A stretch of 64,000 nucleotides of DNA from Methylocystis sp. IM3 (GCF_038070105.1 NZ_JBBPBZ010000002.1:2492001-2556000); one strand, 5' to 3'. Numbered from the stretch's first letter, positions 28,274 through 36,746 are shown. The notes: generated by a model from the sequence alone, not told the origin. Numbers and translations: made by a program.

Positions 28274-31200
28274 CTACTTGACAATCAGCTGTAGCGCCGC
28301 GGTGGGATCGAAGTGATAGTTGAATCCCACGCGGGCGATCTGACCGTTGAACCGGGTGCTCGAGGTCACGCCCGCAATGTTCAGGAAGGCGCCGGCCCCC
28401 GTGCTCGTGGAGTCTACGATAGATCCCGTCGCGCCGGCCCGTCCGAGATCATAGTAGAGATATTCGGCCTTCAGACTCATCTCGGGCGCGAATTTCCATT
28501 CAAAGCCGCCGCCGAGCGTCCAGCCTATCCTCGCCGTAGAGGCGTGGCCCACAGAGCTAGTGGATTGATAGAGGGCGCCAAAGAAGGGAAGCACGTCCGT
28601 GGTATGGGCGATCCGATTCTGTAGCGTCATTCCACCATATGCGAAGCCGCCACTCGCAAAGGCGAGGATCGATGGCGTCACGAGATACCCCGCGCGAGCG
28701 CGCGCCGTGCCGAACCAATCGAGCGTCTTTTCGATTGCAACCGACGTCCCGGTCGCTCCAAGAGACGTCCCCCCACTTGTGAAGGGAGCCGCAGCGGTGA
28801 AGCCTCCCTGACCCTGCTGGCTGGCGCCCTGCATGTCGAGCTCGACGCCCGCGACATAACGATCCAGGACGTAGTTGTAGCCAGCCTGGCCGCCGCCCAA
28901 GGCCCCATTCGCATTCGCCTTGACGCTGCCTGTCGCCGTCAGCGCCGCAATCGAACCAAGGTTGGACGCAAAAGCCTGGTCGAGCGTGTTTGCCATCGGC
29001 GCCGCGCTGGAGGAAACGGCAGGAGACGCGTCCCATCCGTAGCCCACATTCAAGCCTGCGTAAAAGCCAGAGGTGAAGGTCGCGGGCGGCGTCGACGCCG
29101 CCTCCGCAGGCTTCGCGCCGAAATGGTAGTTCAGACCCATCCGGCCGATGTCGCCCCTGAACTGTGTGTAGGCGTTTACGCCGAGGACGTTGCTGAGATT
29201 GTCGGGCTGAACGACCGTCGCCAGAGGCGAAATTCCGTAGTTCGTGCTGCCGAGGTCATAGTGCAAATACTCGGCTTTCAAGCTGGCGTTCGGGGCGAAC
29301 ATCCATTCGAGGCCTGCACCGAGCGTCCATCCGGCTCTCGTGCCAGAATATTGCCCCGACCCGCCCGGAGCCTGGAGAATCGACCCCAGAATCGGCCCGC
29401 CCCAACCCTGCAATGCGACGCTGCTGGCTCGTGCGCCGCCGTAGGCCACGCCGCCAGTCGCATAGGCAAGGAACGTCGGCGTGACGAGATAACCTGCGCG
29501 CCCCCTCGTCGTGCCGAGCCAATCGACCGACTTCGTGTGGTAGATCGACGTCCCAGCGTAATCGACGAAATAACTGCCGAGAATGCCAGCCGGATTGTAG
29601 CTTTGGAGCACATGCCTGGTGCGCGTATTGGCCCCCTGCATGTCCGTCTCGAGGCCCAGCACGAATCTGTTGAGCTGGAGATTGTACCCCAGTTGCCCGC
29701 CACCGAAGAAACCGCCGCCAGCGGAGAGCGATTGACCATTTACGCCACGCGCAGACGCTTCCCAGTAAGCGGGGAAGGGAGTTGCCCCGGTGACCATCAG
29801 CACATCGTCGATCGCTGTGGAGGCGGGCCAGGCGGACGTCGCAATCGCCGGACGGGGATCCCAAGTGTAACCCGCGTTCAGGCCGGCATAGAAACCCTGC
29901 CAGAAAGCAGGCGCTGGCGCATCGTCTGGCGGGCCGCTCTTGAATACGCCGGTTCTGGAGGTCGGAGTCGCGTCCGGGTTCAGCGGATTGCCCGCGAACC
30001 GCATGGCGTAGCTCACATTGGTGCGATAGCCAGTCTCACGGAACGGAATATTCGAAAAGTCTCGTCCAAATTCGATGGCCAGAGACTCGCCATAAGGGGT
30101 GTCCGTGAAATTCGTGTCCGTTCTGATGCCGCCGCCGAAGGTCTCAGCCCAAAGGTTGCGGAACAGTCCCGGCGGGCGATTCTCGACGACGCCGCTACCC
30201 CAGGCGCCGAAGATGTAGGGGGCGACAATGTGATTGAATCCCAGGAATTGGAGAGTCACAGGGCGGGTCAGCTCGGCGCGCGCCGTCACGCCGCGATCCA
30301 CGTTGAGCGTGCCGGATGCAAACCCCGACACGGCCTCCGCGCCGTCCATAATGAAGTTCTCGGGAAGCATCAGCGGCTTGCCAAAGCTCGTCTGCATGCG
30401 GCCGATCGCAGAGAAGAAGAACTGTTCGGGTAAGCCAATATCCAATCGACCCTTCAGATTGAGTCGATTGAATACAGGACTGGCGTACAAGCGTGAAAGC
30501 GGCGGACCGAATGCGTAGTCCAGACTGCCCACGCGACCGCCGAGCCCCAGACCGTACAGGATGAGGCCGCTGGCCGTTGCGTTTTCCAGCCAGGGAAGCC
30601 GATAGCTGCCCTCGGCGCCCAGTCTCGTGACGGTATAACGATCGCGGCTGACGTCGTTGACGGGCAGAAGGCCGAGGCTTGTGAAGGCCAGACCAAGCGG
30701 CAGGGGCTCGTAACGGTTGCGATTGTTGATGTGCTCCAACGATATCTGCGTGCGGAGAGTCAAGTCGGTGCGCAGAATAATCGGATAACCGAGCTTCACA
30801 TTGGCCCGATCGAACATGCCGGTCGATCGTTCGCCCGCATTCAGCAGATCTGCAGGGAGCGGCGAAAACAGCGGCGTGGCGCGAGAACGCGCGGCGAGAT
30901 AACCGCCGCCGACCGCAAGACCATCGATGCCGACCGGAACCGCGACATCGAAACTATAGGCCTGACTCTTGGCAGTCCCGTCGAAATAACGATCCACATC
31001 AGGGCTCGATGAAACGGCGCCCGAAAACTGCTCGCCCATACCTAAAGCATTATTGACCGCGAGCGCCTGCGCGAATTCCCACGGCCCGAAATCCTTTGGC
31101 AGACGATTTGTGACAACCGAAGCCCCGGTGACTCGGTTTTCGCTGACGGCAATGGCGAGAACGTAGCCTTCGTCATTCGCACCGGGTTTCGCGGTCGCCA

Positions 31201-31810
31201 CGCCGCTCACGCCCGCGATCATGCCGACCAATATGGTCCGCCGCTCGTATTCGGCGCCCGTCAAATGACGATGACCAACAAGCGGCTCGAGGCGCGCACG
31301 CACGAGCTGTGCGGTGCTCTCCGAAGCGCCGTTGATCTCGATATCCTCGATGACGCCGTCAGTCACGACGAGATGAACGACTCCACCGTCGAATTCGGGC
31401 CTGGGAGCCGAAAGCGTGGAGAGAGGAAACGCTTTCGTATAGGCAGCCTGAAGCTCGAACGCGGCCTGGTATATCTCGGCGACGCTGAGCCGCTTGCCCT
31501 CTAATTTCTGCGCGAATGCAGCGTTTTTCTCAGCGAGTTCGGGAAAGGCGCCGTTGATCGAGACGCTTCGGACGGTCACGAATTTATTCTCGGCCCCGGC
31601 CGGCGCCTGAAGCGCCCGACGGTCGCGCGCGACGGTTGTTCTCACCTCGCGCGCTGGCGGGAGCTTTGCCGCAGGAGCAAGGACGGTCGGGTTGAAAGCC
31701 TGCGCCTCCGCCCTGGCCGCGAACTGAGTCGTGCCGGCGACGACGGCGGCCAAGACACAGCCTCCGCGGCGCAAGCACCGGTTATCCAAACGATTTTTTT
31801 GCGTAGCCAA
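28274..31810 (-). CDS. TpsB/FhaC-type outer-membrane transporter fused to two Omp25-like barrels
   Basis: A 1178-residue exported protein. After a signal peptide (about 1-37) comes the motif FNPTVLAPAAK (39-49), shared with three small exported proteins nearby. Residues about 75-210 look like POTRA domains (FVTVRSVSINGAFPEL, VTDGVIEDIEINGAS), and about 215-620 like the ShlB/FhaC beta-barrel of two-partner secretion. Two Omp25/31-like barrels are then appended: module 1 from FYAGLNAGYTWD (about 637) to GLNYHFG, module 2 from FYAGLNVGYGWD (about 910) to GFNYHFD. The modules also resemble the separate porin at 35076. Normal TpsB proteins are about 550-600 residues, so the double barrel extension is exceptional. 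No large TpsA substrate adjoins. Confidence 0.82.
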   Translation of the reverse strand: MATQKNRLDNRCLRRGGCVLAAVVAGTTQFAARAEAQAFNPTVLAPAAKLPPAREVRTTVARDRRALQAPAGAENKFVTVRSVSINGAFPELAEKNAAFAQKLEGKRLSVAEIYQAAFELQAAYTKAFPLSTLSAPRPEFDGGVVHLVVTDGVIEDIEINGASESTAQLVRARLEPLVGHRHLTGAEYERRTILVGMIAGVSGVATAKPGANDEGYVLAIAVSENRVTGASVVTNRLPKDFGPWEFAQALAVNNALGMGEQFSGAVSSSPDVDRYFDGTAKSQAYSFDVAVPVGIDGLAVGGGYLAARSRATPLFSPLPADLLNAGERSTGMFDRANVKLGYPIILRTDLTLRTQISLEHINNRNRYEPLPLGLAFTSLGLLPVNDVSRDRYTVTRLGAEGSYRLPWLENATASGLILYGLGLGGRVGSLDYAFGPPLSRLYASPVFNRLNLKGRLDIGLPEQFFFSAIGRMQTSFGKPLMLPENFIMDGAEAVSGFASGTLNVDRGVTARAELTRPVTLQFLGFNHIVAPYIFGAWGSGVVENRPPGLFRNLWAETFGGGIRTDTNFTDTPYGESLAIEFGRDFSNIPFRETGYRTNVSYAMRFAGNPLNPDATPTSRTGVFKSGPPDDAPAPAFWQGFYAGLNAGYTWDPRPAIATSAWPASTAIDDVLMVTGATPFPAYWEASARGVNGQSLSAGGGFFGGGQLGYNLQLNRFVLGLETDMQGANTRTRHVLQSYNPAGILGSYFVDYAGTSIYHTKSVDWLGTTRGRAGYLVTPTFLAYATGGVAYGGARASSVALQGWGGPILGSILQAPGGSGQYSGTRAGWTLGAGLEWMFAPNASLKAEYLHYDLGSTNYGISPLATVVQPDNLSNVLGVNAYTQFRGDIGRMGLNYHFGAKPAEAASTPPATFTSGFYAGLNVGYGWDASPAVSSSAAPMANTLDQAFASNLGSIAALTATGSVKANANGALGGGQAGYNYVLDRYVAGVELDMQGASQQGQGGFTAAAPFTSGGTSLGATGTSVAIEKTLDWFGTARARAGYLVTPSILAFASGGFAYGGMTLQNRIAHTTDVLPFFGALYQSTSSVGHASTARIGWTLGGGFEWKFAPEMSLKAEYLYYDLGRAGATGSIVDSTSTGAGAFLNIAGVTSSTRFNGQIARVGFNYHFDPTAALQLIVK

Positions 31811-32147
31811 GGAACTGCGCCCGATTCAATTCATGATCTAAACAAGACGGTAACCGGAAGATACTGACTAAAGCCAGCTTCCTTTGCAAATGACTATGAA
31901 TTGGCTGTGCGATGCGATTTTTCTGCAACACCTTTACTGCCAAGCTTGTGCGTTTTTCGAGCCGAATTACAGTAGCTTTATTGCTAAGTTACAGGATCGA
32001 ACCTTACCCGTTTGGGCGCCTCCGCTTAGACCTTTTGGGGCGGAATTATGTCCCGTCTTAGCCGAAAGGGCGCCTATTCACTTACGCACATGGCGCGTAT
32101 GTGTTTGGGTGAAGCTTCGAAAGCTTCTCAAAAATCAGGAGAGTTCC
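31811..32147. promoter_or_regulatory. Divergent control region with a 7-bp inverted repeat
   Basis: This 337-bp gap separates the TpsB-Omp gene from the curlin-like cluster and must hold both promoters. It is AT-richer than its surroundings. A perfect inverted repeat, GAAGCTT-CGA-AAGCTTC, lies at 32111-32127, ending 20 bases before the first curlin-like start and just ahead of its AGGAGAG ribosome site. It could be an operator or an mRNA leader hairpin. No gene is seen here. Confidence 0.4.
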
Positions 32148-32450
32148 ATGAAGAAGCTCATTATCGTTCCCGCCATTCTTGCCCTGTCCGCCAACTTTGC
32201 CTTCGCCATCGACCTCAGCCAGGCGCTGAAGCTGAACCAGTCCATCGGCGACACCTCGAAGGGCGGCTTCGCGCTGAACAAGGCGTTCGTCGTCCAGGCT
32301 CAGGTTCCGGTCAATGCCGGCAAGTCTTCCGACCTGTCGCAGAAGGCCGACATCAGCCAGTCGATCGGCAACACCAGCAAGGGCGGCGAAGCCATCAACA
32401 AGGCGACCGTGATCCAGGCCCAGGTTCCGCTGAGCTTCGGCTCGCACTGA
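32148..32450 (+). CDS. Small exported protein with two curlin-like repeats
   Basis: A 100-residue protein with a clean signal peptide (KKLIIVPAILALSANFAFA, cleavage near residue 20). The mature part is two near-identical units exactly 40 residues apart: QSIGDTSKGGFALNKAFVVQ (31-50) and QSIGNTSKGGEAINKATVIQ (71-90), each followed by AQVP. The N-x-A-x3-Q half (NKAFVVQ, NKATVIQ) equals the second half of a curlin repeat; the first half has a longer glycine-rich turn. I infer a secreted fibre or adhesin subunit. A strong AGGAGAG site precedes the ATG. A 12-bp hairpin follows at 32482-32509. Not a family I can name. Confidence 0.75.
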   Translation: MKKLIIVPAILALSANFAFAIDLSQALKLNQSIGDTSKGGFALNKAFVVQAQVPVNAGKSSDLSQKADISQSIGNTSKGGEAINKATVIQAQVPLSFGSH

Positions 32451-32481
32451 GCATAGACGGGCTGAATAGCTCGGAGTGAAT

Positions 32482-32509
32482 GGATCGTGGCCGTTATCGG
32501 CCACGATCC
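32482..32509. promoter_or_regulatory. 12-bp perfect hairpin ahead of curlin-like gene
   Basis: GGATCGTGGCCG and CGGCCACGATCC form a perfect 12-bp stem with a TTAT loop. It lies 69 bases before the start at 32578. The core GATCGTGGCC/GGCCACGATC occurs again at 36087-36109 ahead of the paralogous gene. There is no T-run, so it may be a processing or stability element, or a partial terminator, rather than a classical terminator. Confidence 0.55.
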
Positions 32510-32577
32510 CTCGTCGGAGGGAATTGCGTCCCTGCCCGTCGCGCCGCGAAGGTCGACGGAATAAGCGGAGCGGGAAA

Positions 32578-32919
32578 ATGAAATATTGGATTATTCCGGT
32601 TCTTTTGTGCGCCAGCGCAGCCCAGGCGCACGCAGATGGTTTGCTTGGCCTTGGCACGTCTCCTGGCCTCATCGGCGTCAAAATCAACAATCCGCTGGTG
32701 AGCGCCACCGCCGGAGTGCAGCTCGGCCAGCATAATACCCTTGACTCACAGCAGCACAGTGTCGTCAACTTTGTTGGCGTCCAGCAGGTGGCGATCGGCA
32801 AAGCAGGCAGCTCGCTGAGCAATGATGCGACGGTCGGTCAATATGGCCCCCAAAGCTACACGGGCCTTGGCCAACACATCGAGTCTCTGCCCCCCTTCCC
32901 GTCTTTCGGTCATCCTTGA
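32578..32919 (+). CDS. Curlin-repeat secreted protein (paralog 1)
   Basis: A 113-residue protein with a signal peptide (KYWIIPVLLCASAAQAHA). Three units fit the curlin pattern Q-x-G-x2-N-x5-Q: QLGQHNTLDSQQ (48-59), QHSVVNFVGVQQ (59-70, Ser for Gly) and QYGPQSYTGLGQ (88-99, Ser for Asn). These are the Gln/Asn ladders that build the amyloid core of CsgA and CsgB. The paralog at 36167 shares the signal peptide pattern and all three repeats. With three short repeats it is smaller than CsgA, which has five. The ATG at 32578 follows GGAGCGGG. Function as an amyloid subunit or nucleator is inferred, not shown. Confidence 0.78.
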   Translation: MKYWIIPVLLCASAAQAHADGLLGLGTSPGLIGVKINNPLVSATAGVQLGQHNTLDSQQHSVVNFVGVQQVAIGKAGSSLSNDATVGQYGPQSYTGLGQHIESLPPFPSFGHP

Positions 32920-32947
32920 TCGGGCGTCAAAAAATGGGCCCGCTGAC

Positions 32948-33202
32948 GTGAAGCTCCGCGCCACACTGCTAATAGTGATCCTGATCAGCATGAAGCAGCA
33001 CACCTTCGCGAATGAGATCAACGTCGTCAGCGAGTCCAACAACTCGCGCAGCTCCGTTACGGTCATCCAGACGAGCCCGGGGGATGGCAAAACCGAAACC
33101 CAAATCGAGTCGGGCCCTGGACGTGTGGTCGTCAAGCAGCAGGGGAGAAATAGCAGCGCGGTAATCATTCAACGCACGCGCTCCCAGGAAACTGAGAAGT
33201 AG
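32948..33202 (+). CDS. Small exported protein with one curlin-like repeat
   Basis: An 84-residue protein beginning at a GTG (32948), 28 bp after the curlin-like gene. A hydrophobic leader (ATLLIVILISMKQHTFA) is followed by a Ser/Asn/Gln-rich mature part. One segment, QQGRNSSAVIIQ (64-75), fits the curlin spacing with Gln, Gly, Ala and Gln in register. The rest (VVSESNNSRSSVTVIQ) is only loosely similar. It may be a nucleator or accessory subunit, in the way CsgB accompanies CsgA; this rests on position and one repeat. The start codon is uncertain because the open frame runs back to 32822 over the previous gene. Confidence 0.55.
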   Translation: MKLRATLLIVILISMKQHTFANEINVVSESNNSRSSVTVIQTSPGDGKTETQIESGPGRVVVKQQGRNSSAVIIQRTRSQETEK

Positions 33203-33415
33203 CAAAAACGCCGAGCGCCGTAGAACTTCAGAAGTTTCCTGCCCTCATTGTGCTCCTGCCGACTTTTCTTCGAAATCTACCTCCCAGGCTGCTGCGTAGA
33301 GCGCAGCCATACCCGTTAATTCGCGCCAGCCCGATCGAAAGTGCTCAGCCTCGTGTTTCATGAACATGAAACGCGGGCTGCGGCAGTGTGGAATTTGTCG
33401 GACGCCTGCCCCGTC

Positions 33416-33790
33416 TCAATGCAGGATTGTCTGATATTTTTTCTGATTGCGCGGCGCAGCTAACACATTTCTAGCGGGCGACACCAGCATGAACCCGCGC
33501 GGCAATCCCTTCCGGGCCGAGGGAGCGAGCACGGTCGGATTTATTGTTTGTCCAGAAGCAATTGTTGTAAATCCATCCGTCTGCAGAAGTACGTTCGCCG
33601 GAAACGCGGCCTGATACTGCGGAGAAACTGCCGGCGGCTCCAAGGGCGAAGATGCCTGCTTGATTGTGGCCTGTGCAGGCGTACGAAGTAACGGGGATAA
33701 AACCTGACCGCACGCAATGTCATAGCTGAACGACAAACCGCATGACAACAGGATAACCACGCGCCACCGAATTTGAACACTGCTGGTCAT
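33416..33790 (-). CDS. Small exported protein with NPxVLAP motif
   Basis: A 124-residue protein with a basic start and hydrophobic leader (RWRVVILLSCGLSFSYDIA). The middle is proline- and alanine-rich. Near the C-terminus stands INPTVLAPSAR (83-93) followed by KGLPRGF, the motif also found right after the signal peptide in the TpsB-Omp protein and in two small proteins at 41030 and 41916. Here it is internal, not at the mature N-terminus. No enzyme motif is visible. It is on the opposite strand from the curlin-like genes, between them and the second LuxR paralog. Function unknown. Confidence 0.55.
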   Translation of the reverse strand: MTSSVQIRWRVVILLSCGLSFSYDIACGQVLSPLLRTPAQATIKQASSPLEPPAVSPQYQAAFPANVLLQTDGFTTIASGQTINPTVLAPSARKGLPRGFMLVSPARNVLAAPRNQKKYQTILH

Positions 33791-34028
33791 GACCAGCTTT
33801 CCTTCTGAGAGAAGTTAGGCCAGATGCGGCCTTCCCGCGGAAAGCGACGCTTACGTATAAAACGCTATCGACCCTAGTTTAGTTCCTTGGCTAGCAAAAC
33901 AAATCCACTGACCCGCCGCCACCCTTCAAAATACAGATTTCCCGTGGGAAAGGATAAATTTTTAAGTTCCTGGGAAATCCTTATTTGAAACTCCTCCACC
34001 TATTCTCCACGCACACGCGGGGAATAGC

Positions 34029-34742
34029 ATGACAAAGGCGCTGACAAGAACCGGGGAAAATGGGGAAAAGGATCTCGCGCCTTCGTCTCAATCTCACATG
34101 ATCGCCATCATCGATCCCCGGACGCTCATCCGGGAGTGTCTGGCTCTGAGCCTCCAGGAAAAACTCGCGCTGCCGATCGCGACCTATCCGGATATCACGA
34201 GCTGGAGTGCGGCCCAGGAACGTTTTTCAGCCTGCGCGTTGGTTCTCCTCTGGATGGAAGGCGAGAACGCCGCAAGATGCTACGACGCCCTCCGAGAGCT
34301 TTCTTCCAGCCGACACGCATGTCTCCCCGTCATTATCCTCTGCGACAACCCCAGCATGCAAAGCGTTGTCGATGCGCTGCGTCACGGCGCCAAGGGGTTC
34401 ATCCCCACCGGGATGGCGCTGGAAGTCGCTTCCGAAGCAATCGGGCTGGTGCTCGCTGGAGGCTGCTTCGTCCCGGCGCATATCCTGGATTTGGGTGAAA
34501 CAGACGATGCCGATGTCAGCGCGCAGAGTGTCGCACCGAAGGATTTCACTACTCGGGAAAACCAAATCGTGGCAGCACTGCTAAAAGGCAAATCCAATAA
34601 GGTGATCGCCTATGATATCGGCTTGGCCGAAAGCAGCGTAAAATATCACATTCGCAGCGTCTTGCGTAAGCTTCATGCGCGCAACCGCACTGAGGCGGTC
34701 ACCAAGTTATCTGAAATTATTACCATCTCTCTCTCGAAATAA
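34029..34742 (+). CDS. LuxR-type regulator with degenerate receiver (paralog 2)
   Basis: A 237-residue paralog of the regulator at 27386. The receiver-like domain starts MIAIIDPRTLIRECLALSL, with one acidic residue left in the D-D position; the phosphoacceptor site reads LVLLWMEG with no Asp, and the Lys region is GFIPTGMALEVAS. The LuxR domain is complete: FTTRENQIVAALLKGKSNKV and AESSVKYHIRSVLRKL. It probably regulates without phosphorylation, or through another ligand. It lies between the curlin-like cluster and the Omp25-like porin. Confidence 0.84.
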   Translation: MTKALTRTGENGEKDLAPSSQSHMIAIIDPRTLIRECLALSLQEKLALPIATYPDITSWSAAQERFSACALVLLWMEGENAARCYDALRELSSSRHACLPVIILCDNPSMQSVVDALRHGAKGFIPTGMALEVASEAIGLVLAGGCFVPAHILDLGETDDADVSAQSVAPKDFTTRENQIVAALLKGKSNKVIAYDIGLAESSVKYHIRSVLRKLHARNRTEAVTKLSEIITISLSK

Positions 34743-35075
34743 CTGACGGCATGCCCTGAGTCCGATGTTTGCATCGTCCGGCTCTTGGAAATAGCGCTCT
34801 GAATAATCCTCTTTCAAAGCGCCTCCCGACCAGCCCTTCACCGGCGCTGCGACATCACTGCCATGCAGGCGTAGCGCCCCCTCCCGAGACCAAGCTTAAC
34901 CTTCACAATATAACTAGAGCTACACCGTAAGCCGGCCTACTGTGGCCTGGAAAACACGACTGGATGGAATGTTTACGAAAGAGGTGAATCAGGTTTGCTT
35001 TTATAGCATCAATCTGTAACGATTAATCAGAAGTCATTGTACATCTGCGGATAAGTAAGGATGGGTTTTCGAACA
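34743..35075. promoter_or_regulatory. Upstream region of the Omp25-like gene
   Basis: This 333-bp stretch after the second LuxR gene has no open frame with coding character. It is AT-rich toward the end (TTGCTTTTATAGCATCAATC), as expected for a promoter. No clear operator repeat is visible. Confidence 0.35.
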
Positions 35076-36050
35076 ATGAGAAAGACGCTTCTCTCCGCCA
35101 CGGTTTTCGCGCTGACAGCCGCATCTGCGCTTGCCGCCGACCTGCCCTCCCGAAAGGCCCCGCCGGTTCTTCCGCCGCCCCCGCCGCCGCCCCCGACATG
35201 GACCGGCTTTTACGTCGGCCTTAACGCCGGCGGCACGTGGGCCAACAGCAACAATCAGACCATTGCTGTTTCCCCTCTTGGCGCCGGTCCGTTCTGGGCG
35301 CTGCCTTCCGCTTTCATTTTTGATCAGGGCAACTACCTCGCCGCTTTCAGCACGGCCGCGTCCGCCGGAGGCTTCAACTCCGGTAACAACGGCGGCTTCA
35401 TCGGCGGCGGTCAGATTGGCTACAACTGGCAGTTTTACAATAACTTCGTTGTTGGCATGGAAGCCGACTTCCAGGGTGTGGCTGCGAGCAGCGCCTCCCG
35501 GAGCGTCGTCACCAACGTCGCCGTTCCTGGCCTGCTTGGCCCCCTTGTTGGCGATTCCTTCTCCGGCCTCACCAGCGTGCGCGGGAGCCTCAATTACCTC
35601 GGAACCGTGCGTGGCCGCATTGGCTGGGCCGTTATTCCCACGCTGCTCGTCTACGGCACTGGCGGCTTCGCCTATGGCGGGGTGACGCTGAACACACTCA
35701 CGGCCGTGTCATCGACTGGCCCCACTCCCCTCAGCCCGGCTAACCTCTTCACAGGGCCTGGCGTGGGCGGCGTAAACATCTCGACGGTTGCGACCGGCTG
35801 GACGGCCGGCGGCGGGCTTGAGTGGATGTTCTTGCCGAACTGGTCAGCCAAGGTCGAGTATCTGTATTATGACCTTGGCTCCGTTTCGGACGACTTCACG
35901 ATGAGCTCCGTCAACCCTGCTTCGCTCCTTCCGGACCCCGCCATCTTCGGCGGTCAGGTGCGAGCCCGTCTCAATGGCAATGTCGTCCGGGCCGGAGTGA
36001 ATTATCACTTCAACTGGGGCGCCCCTGCGCCGATCGTCGCCAAATACTGA
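35076..36050 (+). CDS. Omp25/31-like outer-membrane beta-barrel protein
   Basis: A 324-residue porin-like protein. The signal peptide (RKTLLSATVFALTAASALA) ends at AADLP, and a proline run (PPPPPPPP) links it to an eight-stranded-type barrel opening TWTGFYVGLNAGGTW. Hallmarks of the family are GGGQIGYNWQF, YGTGGFAYGGV, GGGLEWMF and the closing AGVNYHF. It is closely similar in layout to the two C-terminal modules of the TpsB-Omp protein. The ATG at 35076 has AGGATGG about ten bases upstream; a start at 35061 is possible. It is followed by a 20-bp palindrome and the second curlin-like gene. Confidence 0.88.
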   Translation: MRKTLLSATVFALTAASALAADLPSRKAPPVLPPPPPPPPTWTGFYVGLNAGGTWANSNNQTIAVSPLGAGPFWALPSAFIFDQGNYLAAFSTAASAGGFNSGNNGGFIGGGQIGYNWQFYNNFVVGMEADFQGVAASSASRSVVTNVAVPGLLGPLVGDSFSGLTSVRGSLNYLGTVRGRIGWAVIPTLLVYGTGGFAYGGVTLNTLTAVSSTGPTPLSPANLFTGPGVGGVNISTVATGWTAGGGLEWMFLPNWSAKVEYLYYDLGSVSDDFTMSSVNPASLLPDPAIFGGQVRARLNGNVVRAGVNYHFNWGAPAPIVAKY

Positions 36051-36059
36051 ATTGTAGCG

Positions 36060-36079
36060 ATACGCCCAGCTGGGCGTAT
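36060..36079. terminator. 20-bp perfect palindrome after the Omp gene
   Basis: The sequence ATACGCCCAGCTGGGCGTAT is a perfect 20-bp palindrome nine bases after the porin stop, followed by GTTTTG. As RNA it folds to an 8-bp stem with a 4-nt loop, a plausible terminator. As DNA it could bind a dimeric regulator. Confidence 0.5.
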
Positions 36080-36086
36080 GTTTTGA

Positions 36087-36109
36087 GATCGTGGCCAAAG
36101 GCCACGATC
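36087..36109. promoter_or_regulatory. Second copy of the GATCGTGGCC hairpin
   Basis: GATCGTGGCC-AAA-GGCCACGATC forms a perfect 10-bp stem, 57 bases before the curlin-like start at 36167. The arms match the hairpin at 32482-32509 ahead of the other paralog; the loop differs. I saw no third copy in the window. Confidence 0.55.
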
Positions 36110-36166
36110 CTCAACGAATTACAGCGTTATGCGTCTTCTCTGTGCCAAACGTGTGGAGTTGTAGAA

Positions 36167-36490
36167 ATGAGATACTGGCTGGTTCCCATTCTCGTCTGCG
36201 CCGGAAGCGCTCCGTCTCATGCGCTTGACTTGATCTACAACTACAGCACCCCCTTCGTGTCGGTTACCACCGGCGTGCAGACGGGGCAGAATAATACGCT
36301 AACCACTCAGCAGAATGGTCCGGTTAACATCTATGTTGTTCAACAACTCGCTCTGGGCAAACCGAGTGACAAGCTGAGCAATGATGCGACGGTCTATCAG
36401 GCGGGGAAGGTAGATATTGTAAATCTGGGCCAGCACATCATGACCTCACCGGTTAAGCCGCTGGCGCCGCTTTCGTTCTCGCAACCATGA
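36167..36490 (+). CDS. Curlin-repeat secreted protein (paralog 2)
   Basis: A 107-residue protein with signal peptide RYWLVPILVCAGSAPSHA. Three curlin-type repeats are clear: QTGQNNTLTTQQ (38-49), QNGPVNIYVVQQ (49-60) and QAGKVDIVNLGQ (78-89, Asp for Asn). The first two fit Q-x-G-x2-N-x5-Q exactly. The segment LSNDATV before the third repeat is also present in the paralog at 32578, so the two arose by duplication together with their upstream hairpin. The protein probably assembles outside the cell. No csgG-type exporter is in view. The open frame extends upstream to 36083 across the hairpin but without signal-peptide character. Confidence 0.78.
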   Translation: MRYWLVPILVCAGSAPSHALDLIYNYSTPFVSVTTGVQTGQNNTLTTQQNGPVNIYVVQQLALGKPSDKLSNDATVYQAGKVDIVNLGQHIMTSPVKPLAPLSFSQP

Positions 36491-36746
36491 TCCATGTGGG
36501 TCAGGGGCGTGATAACGATGCGGTTGATTAAATTTCTGCACGATGAACGCTCCTTTGTCCCGCACGAGGTTGCTCGACACGATCCTGCAGACAGTCATGG
36601 CGAGTAAGCGTCTGATCTCCAACGGTCGAGATGCTTCCTTCCCATCAGCTTCCCATAACTTTCCGCGCCTCATCCTGGTTGGCAAAGCCGCTTCGACAGG
36701 GCAAGCTAGCCTCTCGGCACAATCCGCCGATGGATGGGGAGGGGCA

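Noticed and set aside
29123..30433. 436-codon open frame antisense to the TpsB-Omp gene
   Set aside because: No signal peptide or fold pattern; the minus-strand frame has clear outer-membrane protein features.
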